NCBI GenBank assembly: GCA_017464525.1 | Contig: JAFTZM010000033.1 | Coordinates: 186,001 to 250,000, forward strand | DNA from: Clostridia bacterium | GTDB lineage: Bacteria; Bacillota; Clostridia; Oscillospirales; QAKW01 | Direction: 5' to 3' | DNA length: 64,000 nt | In this document: piece by piece, positions 53,352-61,115 of the stretch | Position numbering within the stretch: position 1 is the first letter of the stretch | Layout: each line of letters begins with the position of its first letter | Position numbers and translations under genes: made by a program | Notes under the pieces: generated by a model | What the model saw: the letters and a program-made list of their open reading frames with translations, nothing else | Databases searched by the model: none | Told to the model about the DNA's origin: nothing

Positions 53352-54232
53352 TATTTTCCCTCCGTACATTGAATTGTTTTACCATCCGTTGTAACGGTGA
53401 TCGTGCCTTGGGTATCTGTTCTGTATATCTCAACTTGCTGTTTTTCCAGCCTTTTCAACGCTTCATCATGGGGATGGCCATAGGAATTATCCTCCCCGCA
53501 GGAAATAATACCGATCTCAGGAGCCACCGCCTGCAAAAAAGCCTTAGAGGAAGAACCGCTGCTGCCATGATGCCCCACCTTTAAAACAGTACTTTCTAGG
53601 GTGTCTCCATAGTATGCCACCAGATCCTTTTCCGCAGAAGATTCCTGATCACCGGTAAATAAGAAGGAGATCTCCCCGATTTGCCCACGCAAAATGACCG
53701 ATTGATCGTTCAGATCCTCATAATCTTCCACCGGACCGAGGACGTTGAAGGTAACAGCTCCGCATTCAAAGGAATCGTTTACCTCCACAGCGTGAACGGT
53801 TTTCCCCTGCTCCTTGATCTTTTTAAGCAAATTCAAATAAACGGAGGTCGTGGGCTCGGTTCCTTCTGTGGGCCTTTTCATATAAATATTTTCAACATCA
53901 AAGGATTCCAGAACCGCAATGGCTCCGCCGATATGATCCTCATGAGGATGGGTCAGCAAAAAATGATCGATCTTTTTAATGCCCCGTTCCTCCAGATGAT
54001 CCACCACCTTTTCCCCATCCTCCCGGGTGGACGCATCGATCAGGGTCGTAACCCCATTTGAAACGATCAGGGAGCTATCCCCCTGCCCACAATCGATAAA
54101 ATCAACATAGCAATCACCCTCCGGGCCTTTATTGAACAAATCCGTATTTGCTTTCAGGTAAGATACGATCCCAACAACAAAAATGATAATACCGATTATC
54201 TTAACAAGATCCTTTTTCTTTCTTCTCGCCAT
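53351..54232 (-). CDS. Stand-alone ComEC-type metallo-beta-lactamase-fold hydrolase
   Basis: 293 aa. A basic N-terminus and one hydrophobic segment (about 9-28) would anchor or export it; the rest is the MBL domain as found at the C-terminus of ComEC: FIDCGQGDSSLI, THPHEDHIGG (metal ligands), TGDQESSAEKDL, and HHGSSGSSSKAF. No channel domain is present. Likely acts outside the membrane on nucleic acid or another phosphodiester; substrate unknown. First gene of the DUF3006-nucleoside hydrolase-ribokinase run. Confidence 0.88.
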   Translation of the reverse strand: MARRKKKDLVKIIGIIIFVVGIVSYLKANTDLFNKGPEGDCYVDFIDCGQGDSSLIVSNGVTTLIDASTREDGEKVVDHLEERGIKKIDHFLLTHPHEDHIGGAIAVLESFDVENIYMKRPTEGTEPTTSVYLNLLKKIKEQGKTVHAVEVNDSFECGAVTFNVLGPVEDYEDLNDQSVILRGQIGEISFLFTGDQESSAEKDLVAYYGDTLESTVLKVGHHGSSGSSSKAFLQAVAPEIGIISCGEDNSYGHPHDEALKRLEKQQVEIYRTDTQGTITVTTDGKTIQCTEGK

Positions 54233-54297
54233 AGTACCACCTCTTCTAAAATATTATCATATTCAGAAGGAAATTTGAAGTGTTTTTGCAAAATTAA

Positions 54298-54326
54298 ATG
54301 ATCCGCAGAAAAAATCTGCGGATCAT
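54298..54326 (-). terminator. Terminator after the ClpP-like gene
   Basis: 12-bp perfect stem (54298-54309 with 54315-54326) ending 2 bases from the ClpP-like stop, with a moderately T-rich tail on the minus strand. Confidence 0.7.
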
Positions 54327-54328
54327 CA

Positions 54329-54895
54329 TTACCCGATGATCTGATCGATCAAGCCATATTCCTTCGCTTCTTCGGCATAAAGCCAATGCTTACGCTCCAG
54401 ATCGGCACGGATCTGTTCCTCAGAACGGCCGCAAAGGGAGGCGATCAGCTTATTGATCCGATTTTTAGCCTTTAAAAGATGCTCGGTTTCCAGTTCAATA
54501 TCAGAGGCCTGACCGAAGGTACGGTCACGGCCCACCTGCATCAGCATGATCTCTGCATTGGCATAAGCCTTACGCTTTCCTTTTTCACCGCCGGCAAGCA
54601 ACAGGGCAGAAAGCCCGTGGGCTTTTCCAACGCATACGGTTTCAACGGGGCAGCTGATGCTTCTCATCACATCAAAGATAGCCAGGATCTCTGTTTCACA
54701 GCCGCCGCTGGAATTGATATAAAGGGTAACGGGAGCCTCTGCATCCTCGCTTGCCAGGTACAGCAAGCTGGATACGATACTACAGGAAACCTTTTCATCA
54801 ATTTCTCCGAAGGCTAACACGGTTCTCTTCTTGAGCAGACGGGCATTCAGGGTTTCAGCACGGCCCTCTGCGGCATTAAATACAGGTTCATTCAT
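54329..54895 (-). CDS. ClpP-family protein lacking the Ser-His-Asp triad (pseudo-protease)
   Basis: 188 aa with clear ClpP core features: LYINSSGG (usually INSPGG), IFDVMRSI, GQASDIELE and AEEAKEYGLIDQI. The catalytic positions are all substituted. GQAASMGA is here GKAHGLSA, so the nucleophile Ser position is Gly94. The His of MIHQP is Met119 in IMLMQV. The Asp of TDRDxFM is Lys169 in LERKHW. It should therefore be inactive as a serine protease, like chloroplast ClpR, and may join ClpP rings as a structural or regulatory subunit, or serve some other role. ATG 54895 has AAAGGAG upstream; the longer start at 54928 is unlikely. No clpX or active clpP is adjacent. Confidence 0.85.
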   Translation of the reverse strand: MNEPVFNAAEGRAETLNARLLKKRTVLAFGEIDEKVSCSIVSSLLYLASEDAEAPVTLYINSSGGCETEILAIFDVMRSISCPVETVCVGKAHGLSALLLAGGEKGKRKAYANAEIMLMQVGRDRTFGQASDIELETEHLLKAKNRINKLIASLCGRSEEQIRADLERKHWLYAEEAKEYGLIDQIIG

Positions 54896-54944
54896 TTTAT
54901 TAATCTCCTTTAAATAGATAATCGGCAAACATTTATTTTCTTAA

Positions 54945-55550
54945 TCAGCCATTCACATCAGATTGAGATATATTCCGGGACAGGAAGAAGTTTCCGGTAA
55001 TCAACGCACGAAGCTGATCATCGCAAACTAAAATCACACGATCCTCTTTTTCCTTAAATGTAAGGGTAAATTCCTGGATCATGGTTTCATACTCCCCATT
55101 GATAGCCAAAGAAAGCATCATTTCCTGGGTGAGAATAACACCGTTTTGATCGTCTTCATCCAATTTTGCCTGCAGCTCTTCATTGGACATGACCATCTGA
55201 AACACCTCCGCAAGAACCGTTGAATAAAGCTGCTGCACATTCGGCATAGTAAATTCAGCAATGATCCGGTTCTTTTCACAGGACTTTATTTCATAGGTTA
55301 TATCCGAAAAAAGAATGCGATATAGGTTGATATACGGCTCATCGTTAAAGATATCATCCAGATAAACATATTCTGTTTTATCTGGAAACTCTGTTACCAG
55401 CAAGGTCATGGCATCCCGATCATACACCTTCAGTGCATTTGTGAAAAGTGTGAGTGTATCGTTCATTTTGGATTCATCTATACTTACGCTGCAGCCGGCA
55501 GAAGAAATCAGCATCACCGCCGCAATCAGGAGTAGAAAAAATCGTTTCAT
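54945..55550 (-). CDS. Probable lipoprotein of unknown function
   Basis: 201 aa. Signal peptide MKRFFLLLIAAVMLISSAGC with a lipobox-like SAGC (Cys20), then a soluble domain rich in Asp, Glu and Thr that I do not recognise. Position -3 of the lipobox is Ser, which is less common, so lipidation is likely but not certain. ATG 55550 has AAAGGAAG; the frame extends upstream to 55595 but without support. It lies 49 bases before the ClpP-like start on the same strand and may share its transcript. Confidence 0.75.
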   Translation of the reverse strand: MKRFFLLLIAAVMLISSAGCSVSIDESKMNDTLTLFTNALKVYDRDAMTLLVTEFPDKTEYVYLDDIFNDEPYINLYRILFSDITYEIKSCEKNRIIAEFTMPNVQQLYSTVLAEVFQMVMSNEELQAKLDEDDQNGVILTQEMMLSLAINGEYETMIQEFTLTFKEKEDRVILVCDDQLRALITGNFFLSRNISQSDVNG

Positions 55551-55618
55551 AGCAGGACTTCCTTTAATGATTATGATGCAAGTATAGCACACCATACGAA
55601 GTTTTTCAATAAATTTTC

Positions 55619-55645
55619 ACGATTTTAAATTTCGTACATAAAATA
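55619..55645 (+). promoter_or_regulatory. Candidate SigK-type promoter
   Basis: AC at 55619-55620, 16-base gap, then CATAAAATA at 55637-55645, matching AC-N16-CATANNNTA. It lies 29 bases before the ATG at 55674. Confidence 0.5.
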
Positions 55646-55673
55646 CAATAGATCAAACCATAAGGAGGCTGCT

Positions 55674-56444
55674 ATGGAAATCAACAATACCAACAATAAT
55701 GATGTCCAAAATTTCGGCGAAGAAATATGCGTAAACGTGCAAAAAATATACGATACCTGCAAGGATAAAGACTGCTTATCCGATATGCGCGTGTACTTAA
55801 GCCCCGGCGATCAGTCACTTATCGATAATGCAGTAAATATCCGAGCCAGAAAATCCGAACTGGTATGGACCTCAGTTACTCTGGAAGAGGTTCCTTTCAA
55901 CAAGGGATTTTACGGGGTAGATCTTACCTTCTATTTCAAAACCGGCTTTGAGGTTTATACCGGCAATGGACGCCCTTCTATTGTGGAAGGTCTTTCCTAC
56001 TATAATAAAAAGGTGATCCTTTACGGCAGCGAAGGAAATACCACCACATTTTCTTCCGCTTGCAGTAATAATTACAGCAACAGCAATCTGCCGGTGGCGG
56101 AGGTGGAGGTGGTAGATCCCATCGTTTTGAACACCAGGATCGTAAATCCCTCCTGCAACTGCTGCTGTTCCGAATGCGAATCCTTAAATCTGCCCAGTCG
56201 TGTTGCTGCCCTTTTCCCCGAAGAGCTGACCGATATGGCCGGCAGAAAGCTGGTGGTATCTCTCGGGTTGTTCAGCGTTGTACGGATCGTGCGGGATGTT
56301 CAGGTCAAGATCCCCTATTCCAGATTCAGCCTGCCGGAGAAGGAATGCTCCGGGCCTCGGGAGGAGGAGCCCTGCAGCTTTTTTGAAAAGCTTTGCTTCC
56401 CCACCAATGAATTCTTCCCGCCTGAAGGCGGCACTAGCTGCTGA
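55674..56444 (+). CDS. Cysteine-rich protein, probable spore-layer component
   Basis: 256 aa. No signal peptide or membrane span. The first 120 residues form a beta-rich domain containing ICVNVQKIYDTCKDKDCL and VPFNKGFYGVDLTFYFK. A cysteine cluster (CNCCCSEC, about residues 162-169) follows, then a second beta-rich region and a Cys/Pro/Glu-rich tail. Proteins of this kind occur in spore-forming Clostridia, but I know no assigned function. The AC-N16-CATANNNTA promoter, high cysteine content and convergence on no metabolic gene make a late mother-cell coat protein plausible (inference). AAGGAGG precedes the ATG. Confidence 0.7.
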   Translation: MEINNTNNNDVQNFGEEICVNVQKIYDTCKDKDCLSDMRVYLSPGDQSLIDNAVNIRARKSELVWTSVTLEEVPFNKGFYGVDLTFYFKTGFEVYTGNGRPSIVEGLSYYNKKVILYGSEGNTTTFSSACSNNYSNSNLPVAEVEVVDPIVLNTRIVNPSCNCCCSECESLNLPSRVAALFPEELTDMAGRKLVVSLGLFSVVRIVRDVQVKIPYSRFSLPEKECSGPREEEPCSFFEKLCFPTNEFFPPEGGTSC

Positions 56445-56447
56445 AGA

Positions 56448-56477
56448 AAGCCCGGAAATGCAAGCATTTCCGGGCTT
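56448..56477. terminator. Bidirectional terminator after the cysteine-rich gene
   Basis: 14-bp perfect stem (56448-56461 with 56464-56477) between two convergent genes, A/T flanks. Confidence 0.85.
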
Positions 56478-56482
56478 AAAAT

Positions 56483-56968
56483 TTAATATCCAAGGGTACC
56501 GTCCAAGGATTCATCATTTTTGATCCAATCTTCCACCAGGAAGGTATGAAATTCCTCCTTACTATCCCGCACCACAACATCTTTAATACCTGCATTGATG
56601 ATCAATTTTTTACACATGGCACAGGGCGCTGTATTTTTTACATAATCGCCGGTATCCACCTCATGACCCACCAGATAAAGGGTGGCATCGATGGTATCAC
56701 GGCGTGCGGCGGAAATGATACAGTTTGCTTCCGCATGAACAGAACGGCAAAGCTCATACCGCTCCCCTCTTTTGATTCCCAATTCCTGGCGGATACAGGT
56801 ACCGCAATCACAGCAATTCTTACGCCCCCGGGGTGCTCCGTTATAGCCTGTGGATACGATCTCATCATTCTTCACGATGATGGCCCCGAAAACACGGCGC
56901 AGGCAGGTTCCGCGCCCAGTGGCAGCATCCGCCATATCCAGATAATAATTGGTTTTATCTTTTCTCAT
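56483..56968 (-). CDS. Deoxycytidylate deaminase (ComEB-like)
   Basis: 161 aa. dCMP to dUMP. Zinc motif CRSVHAEANCI and APCAMCKKLI; a further Cys-rich NCCDCGTC segment is normal for the ComEB group, which also needs Zn there. ATG 56968 follows GAGGTG; the longer in-frame start at 57007 overlaps the upstream terminator. In many Firmicutes comEB precedes comEC; here they are 7 kb apart. Confidence 0.93.
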   Translation of the reverse strand: MRKDKTNYYLDMADAATGRGTCLRRVFGAIIVKNDEIVSTGYNGAPRGRKNCCDCGTCIRQELGIKRGERYELCRSVHAEANCIISAARRDTIDATLYLVGHEVDTGDYVKNTAPCAMCKKLIINAGIKDVVVRDSKEEFHTFLVEDWIKNDESLDGTLGY

Positions 56969-56989
56969 ACAGCACCTCATAAACTCTTT

Positions 56990-57019
56990 AAAAAAGGGAC
57001 CTCGCAAGGTCCCTTTTTT
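56990..57019. terminator. Terminator after tRNA-Gly
   Basis: 13-bp stem (56990-57002 with 57007-57019) with A and T runs on both sides; ends the tRNA-Gly transcript on the minus strand. Confidence 0.85.
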
Positions 57020-57022
57020 ATA

Positions 57023-57096
57023 TGGAGCGGGTAATGGGAGTCGAACCCACCTATCAACCTTGGGAAGGTCGCATTCTACCGATGAATTATACCCGC
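57023..57096 (-). tRNA. tRNA-Gly (anticodon CCC)
   Basis: 74 nt with encoded CCA. Acceptor GCGGGTA pairs with TACCCGC; anticodon loop TTCCCAA gives CCC. Reads GGG codons only. Confidence 0.92.
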
Positions 57097-57112
57097 ATAT
57101 TTTACTTTACAA

Positions 57113-57141
57113 AGTATACACGCTTTTTTCCCGTTCGTCAA
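57113..57141 (-). promoter_or_regulatory. SigA promoter of tRNA-Gly
   Basis: On the minus strand, TTGACG (57141-57136), 17-bp spacer, TATACT (57118-57113). Confidence 0.7.
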
Positions 57142-57151
57142 GAGAAATTTT

Positions 57152-57190
57152 TAAAAATTTTCGGTGCCGGCCATTGACCGGCACCGAAAA
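57152..57190 (-). terminator. Terminator after the transketolase genes
   Basis: 13-bp stem (57158-57170 with 57178-57190) followed by a T run on the minus strand. Confidence 0.88.
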
Positions 57191-57194
57191 AGCC

Positions 57195-58133
57195 TTATTT
57201 CTTCAAAGAAAGAGCATATTTTGCTTTTTCTGCGATGCCTGCTGCATTGAGTTTGAAAAGATCAAGCAGATCCAGCGCAGGGCCGCTCTTGCCGTAGCAA
57301 TCCTCAACACCGTGGCGGACAACGGGGCAGATCCCCTGCTCAGCAACGACCTCACATACCGCGCTGCCCAGACCACCGATGATGGAATGCTCCTCAGTGG
57401 TGACAACCGCTTTACACTTGGCAGCATACTCCAGAACAAGTTCATTATCCAAGGGCTTGATGGAAGCAATATTGATAACAGCCGCATCGATGCCATCGGC
57501 CTTCAACAGTTCAGCAGCCTCCAGTGCACGGGCAACCATCAGGCCGGTCGCAATGATGGCCACATCCTTGCCGTCCTTCAGAACAGCGCCCTTGCCGATC
57601 TCAAACTTATAGTTCTCATCAAAGATAGAATCAACAGCCATTCTTCCGAAACGCAGATAAACAGGGCCGTCGTGCTCAATAGCAGCCTTCACGCACAGGC
57701 GAGCCTCTACGGGATCGGCCGGATTGAGAACGACCATTCCGGGAATGGTACGCATCAAAGCAATATCTTCATTGCACTGATGGGTAGCACCGTCTTCACC
57801 CACGGAAATACCGGCATGGGTAGCACCGATCTTTACATTCAGATGAGGATAGCCGATGGAGTTGCGGACTTGCTCATATGCACGGCCGGCAGCGAACATG
57901 GCAAAGGTGCTGGCAAAGACAGTTTTGCCGGCTGCAGCCATACCAGCCGCAACGCCCATCATATTTCCTTCGGCAATACCGCACTCAATAAAGCGATCAG
58001 GATATGCCTTCTTAAAAATACCGGTTTTAGTGGCCGCAGCAAGGTCTGCGTCCATAACATACAGATCATATTCTTCGGCAAATTCGGTCAAAGCCTTGCC
58101 GTAGCTATCTCTTGTTGCTTCTTTTACAGACAT
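57195..58133 (-). CDS. Transketolase C-terminal subunit
   Basis: 312 aa: the pyrimidine-binding and C-terminal transketolase domains. Catalytic Glu in IECGIAEGNMMGVAAGMA; FASTFAMFAAGRAYEQVRNSI and VGATHAGISVGEDGATHQ are conserved. Split transketolases are common in Clostridia and archaea. Its ATG overlaps the end of the N-terminal subunit gene by 10 bases; both halves are needed. Confidence 0.94.
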   Translation of the reverse strand: MSVKEATRDSYGKALTEFAEEYDLYVMDADLAAATKTGIFKKAYPDRFIECGIAEGNMMGVAAGMAAAGKTVFASTFAMFAAGRAYEQVRNSIGYPHLNVKIGATHAGISVGEDGATHQCNEDIALMRTIPGMVVLNPADPVEARLCVKAAIEHDGPVYLRFGRMAVDSIFDENYKFEIGKGAVLKDGKDVAIIATGLMVARALEAAELLKADGIDAAVINIASIKPLDNELVLEYAAKCKAVVTTEEHSIIGGLGSAVCEVVAEQGICPVVRHGVEDCYGKSGPALDLLDLFKLNAAGIAEKAKYALSLKK

Positions 58134-58960
58134 TTTGCAACCTCCTTCAGTTCATTCATAGCGGTATTATAATCGTCATCGCCGGGGGCGGTACCATGCC
58201 AGCCGACCTGATTTTCCATGTAGGAAACGCCTTTACCCTTCACAGTATTGGCAACGATCAGAGAGGGCTTACCCACAACCTTTTTAGCTTCGTTGAAAGC
58301 CTTTTCAATGGAATCAAAATCGTGGCCGTCCATTTCAAAGGATGCAAGACCGAAGGCAGCAGCCTTATCCCCGATGGGGGCGCTGCTCATGACCTCGGCG
58401 GTAGGGCCGTCGATCTGCAGGCCGTTATTATCAACAATGATACAAAGGTTGTCCAGCTTATAATGAGCAGCGAACATCAGCGCTTCCCAAACCTGGCCCT
58501 CTTCGATCTCACCGTCCCCCAAAATGGTATAAACACGATAGGATGCGCCGCTCTTTTTGGCTGCCAGTGCCATACCGCAGGCAGCAGAGATGCCCTGACC
58601 CAAAGAGCCGCTGGACATATCGATGCCGGGGATATTCTTCATATCGGGATGACCCTGCAGGATGCTTCCGATATGACGGAAGGTGGGCAGGATCTCGGGG
58701 TCAAAGAATCCCCGACGTGCCAGAGCAGAATAAACTGCCGGGCAGGTGTGGCCCTTGGAAAGAACAAAGCGATCACGATCTGCCCAATCGGGATTCTTCG
58801 GATCCACATTCAATTCAACAAAATAAAGATATGCAACAATGTCTGCAATAGACAAAGAACCGCCGGGATGGCCGGATTTGGCGCTGTGCACCTGCTCAAC
58901 GATATCCATCCGAATGGTATTTGCATTCTTTTTCAACTGCAACTTGACCTCTTCAATCAT
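58124..58960 (-). CDS. Transketolase N-terminal (TPP-binding) subunit
   Basis: 278 aa. Carries the thiamine diphosphate site: LSKGHTCPAVYSAL, PGIDMSSGSLGQGIS and GDGEIEEGQVWEA with the Asn of NLCIIVDNNGLQIDG. Transfers two-carbon units in the pentose phosphate pathway; no free-standing transketolase gene is seen elsewhere in the window. ATG 58960 has AAGGAGG; the frame upstream to 59062 has no support. Confidence 0.94.
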   Translation of the reverse strand: MIEEVKLQLKKNANTIRMDIVEQVHSAKSGHPGGSLSIADIVAYLYFVELNVDPKNPDWADRDRFVLSKGHTCPAVYSALARRGFFDPEILPTFRHIGSILQGHPDMKNIPGIDMSSGSLGQGISAACGMALAAKKSGASYRVYTILGDGEIEEGQVWEALMFAAHYKLDNLCIIVDNNGLQIDGPTAEVMSSAPIGDKAAAFGLASFEMDGHDFDSIEKAFNEAKKVVGKPSLIVANTVKGKGVSYMENQVGWHGTAPGDDDYNTAMNELKEVAKCL

Positions 58961-58991
58961 TTGGAGAGCCTCCTTGTTTTTATTCATATAT

Positions 58992-59020
58992 ATTTTATAC
59001 TGACTTTGCCATAAAGTCAA
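58992..59020 (-). promoter_or_regulatory. SigA promoter of the transketolase genes
   Basis: On the minus strand, TTGACT (59020-59015), 17-bp spacer, TAAAAT (58997-58992). Confidence 0.65.
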
Positions 59021-59043
59021 TGGCGTTTTCGGCAAAAAAACTG

Positions 59044-59072
59044 TTGAATAGCTTTGACGCATTTGTTATAAT
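59044..59072 (+). promoter_or_regulatory. SigA promoter of rarA-nth
   Basis: TTGAAT 59044-59049, 17-bp spacer, TATAAT 59067-59072; divergent from the transketolase promoter. Confidence 0.68.
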
Positions 59073-59100
59073 GATAGAAAATGCCGAAAGGAGGCTTTTT

Positions 59101-60360
59101 ATGCGTCCGCTTTCTGATATTTTGCGCCCCACCTCCATCGATGAGATGGTAGGGCAGCGCCACTTGCTGGGCAAAGGGAAATTACTTCGTGCCATTGCTG
59201 AGGGCAAGGATATTCCAAACATGATCTTTTACGGTCCCAGCGGAGTGGGAAAAACCACCTTGGCCCGGATCATCTCCGAAAAATCCGACCGTAAATTATA
59301 TAAATTAAATGCTACTACCGCTTCCATCAGCGATATTAAGGATATCATTAACGATATCAATCCCTTTACTGCTCCCAACGGTATATTACTCTACCTGGAC
59401 GAAATTCAGTATTTCAATAAAAAACAGCAGCAATCCTTGCTGGAATTTATTGAAAACGGCAGTATCACATTGATCGCATCTACGACCGAAAATCCCTATT
59501 TTTACGTCTATAATGCGATCCTCAGCCGCTGCACGGTATTTGAATTCAAGCCCGTTTCCGCCCATGATATGATCCCCTTCATCAAACGCTCCATTCAATA
59601 TTTGGAGGACCAGCGGGGCTTTACCATTCAGTATACCGAAGAAGGTCTTAAAAAAATCGCTTACGGCTGCGGCGGGGATGTACGAAAGTGCTGTAACTGC
59701 ATCGAGATCATTTCCATTGCTTTGACCAAGGAACATCCGGAAATTACCGAGGAAATGATCGCCGAAGCATCCCAGCGAAGCGGAAATCACTACGATAAAG
59801 ACGGGGATTATCATTATGATATCCTTTCTGCCTTCCAAAAATCCATCCGTGGATCGGATCCTGATGCTGCATTGGTCTATCTGGCACGTCTTTTGGAGGC
59901 GGGCAATCTGATCGCCCCCTGCCGGCGACTGATGGTAATCGCCGCCGAAGATATCGGTCTGGCTTACCCGCAGGCAATTTCCATTGTAAAATCCTGCGTA
60001 GATTGCGCGCAGGCGCTGGGGCTACCGGAAGCAAGAATTCCCCTGGCAGAAGCTGTTATACTTTTGGCTACGGCTCCAAAATCCAATTCAGCCATCGAAG
60101 CCATTGATGCGGCCATGGCAGATGTGAGCAGCGGTAAAGGGCAGATCATTCCCGCCAACATTCAGGACAGCCACTATGGCGGTGCGGAAAAGCTGGGCCA
60201 CGGCCAGGGTTATATGTATCCCCATCCCTATCCAAACCATTATGTAAACCAAAACTATATGCCGGCAGATCTACAGGGAAAGCATTATTATCAATTTGGC
60301 GATAACAAGTTGGAAAGCGCCTCTGCGGCATATTGGAAAAAGATAAAGGAGGAATCATGA
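59101..60360 (+). CDS. rarA: Replication-associated recombination protein RarA (MgsA)
   Basis: 419 aa AAA+ ATPase acting at stalled replication forks. Walker A YGPSGVGKTTLARII, Walker B LLYLDEIQYF, SRCTVFEF (arginine finger region), AAEDIGLAYPQA and a C-terminal tetramerisation domain ending with YGGAEKLGHGQGYMYPHPYP, the family signature. Start ATG 59101 follows AAAGGAGG; the frame opens earlier at 59020 but without a ribosome binding site. Confidence 0.95.
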   Translation: MRPLSDILRPTSIDEMVGQRHLLGKGKLLRAIAEGKDIPNMIFYGPSGVGKTTLARIISEKSDRKLYKLNATTASISDIKDIINDINPFTAPNGILLYLDEIQYFNKKQQQSLLEFIENGSITLIASTTENPYFYVYNAILSRCTVFEFKPVSAHDMIPFIKRSIQYLEDQRGFTIQYTEEGLKKIAYGCGGDVRKCCNCIEIISIALTKEHPEITEEMIAEASQRSGNHYDKDGDYHYDILSAFQKSIRGSDPDAALVYLARLLEAGNLIAPCRRLMVIAAEDIGLAYPQAISIVKSCVDCAQALGLPEARIPLAEAVILLATAPKSNSAIEAIDAAMADVSSGKGQIIPANIQDSHYGGAEKLGHGQGYMYPHPYPNHYVNQNYMPADLQGKHYYQFGDNKLESASAAYWKKIKEES

Positions 60361-60998
60361 GAAAGGCAGAAAAAATTCAATTTATTCTGGATGAATTGGA
60401 AAAGCTATACCCTCAGGCAGAGTGTGCGCTTCATTATTCCAAGCCCTATGAATTATTGATCGCAACCCGTCTTTCAGCGCAATGCACCGATGAACGTGTA
60501 AATAAAGTTACACCGGCGCTGTTTGAAAAATACACCACGCTGGAGGCCTTTGCAGAAGCGGATTTTGATGAATTGTGCGAAATGGTTCATTCCTGCGGAT
60601 TTTTCCGTGCCAAGGCCAAAAGTATTATTGAAATGAGCCGGGACATTTTGGAGCGTTTTGACGGCCGGGTTCCGGATAACATTGAGGATCTCACCAGCCT
60701 TTCCGGCATTGGGCGAAAAACCGCAAACCTGATCTGCGGTGATATTTACGGAAAGCCTGCCATCATTGCGGACACCCATTGCATCCGCCTTTCCAACCGA
60801 TTGGGATTGGCCACCAGTACCAACCCTGAAATTGTGGAGCGGCAGCTAAAGGCCGCAATTCCCCCGGAACGGCAAACAAAATTTTGCCACAATCTTGTTC
60901 ACCACGGACGTGCGATCTGTGATGCCAGAAAACCGGATTGCGCTGCCTGCCCCCTTACCTCTGTTTGTGTTTATGTGAAGAAAAAATCACATCTTTGA
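60357..60998 (+). CDS. nth: Endonuclease III
   Basis: 213 aa. DNA glycosylase/AP lyase for oxidised pyrimidines. Helix-hairpin-helix with the catalytic Lys in LSGIGRKTANL, the catalytic Asp in IADTHC and an Fe-S cluster CDARKPDCAACPLTSVC (Cx6Cx2Cx5C). ATGA overlap with rarA; AAGGAGG upstream. A second base-excision glycosylase, MutY, is at the start of the window. Confidence 0.97.
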   Translation: MRKAEKIQFILDELEKLYPQAECALHYSKPYELLIATRLSAQCTDERVNKVTPALFEKYTTLEAFAEADFDELCEMVHSCGFFRAKAKSIIEMSRDILERFDGRVPDNIEDLTSLSGIGRKTANLICGDIYGKPAIIADTHCIRLSNRLGLATSTNPEIVERQLKAAIPPERQTKFCHNLVHHGRAICDARKPDCAACPLTSVCVYVKKKSHL

Positions 60999-61033
60999 TA
61001 TTTTGACAAAATATTTTTATATTGAAAAACAGA

Positions 61034-61062
61034 TTGACTTTTATTTATACAATATATATAAT
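61034..61062 (+). promoter_or_regulatory. SigA promoter of secDF
   Basis: TTGACT 61034-61039, 17-bp spacer, TATAAT 61057-61062. A weak A/T-rich inverted repeat (60998-61014) before it may terminate nth. Confidence 0.72.
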
Positions 61063-61083
61063 ATTCTTTAGTTTTAATTTAAA

Positions 61084-61104
61084 TTTGACGAGAAGATCGT
61101 CAAA
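61084..61104 (+). promoter_or_regulatory. Hairpin next to the secD ribosome binding site
   Basis: 8-bp stem TTTGACGA (61084-61091) with TCGTCAAA (61097-61104); the 3' arm touches AAGGAGG. Confidence 0.4.
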
Positions 61105-61115
61105 AGGAGGTTACA

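Noticed and set aside
56949-58172. Long plus-strand frame (407 codons) through tRNA-Gly and opposite the transketolase C subunit
   Set aside because: It crosses a tRNA and a terminator and mirrors a real gene.
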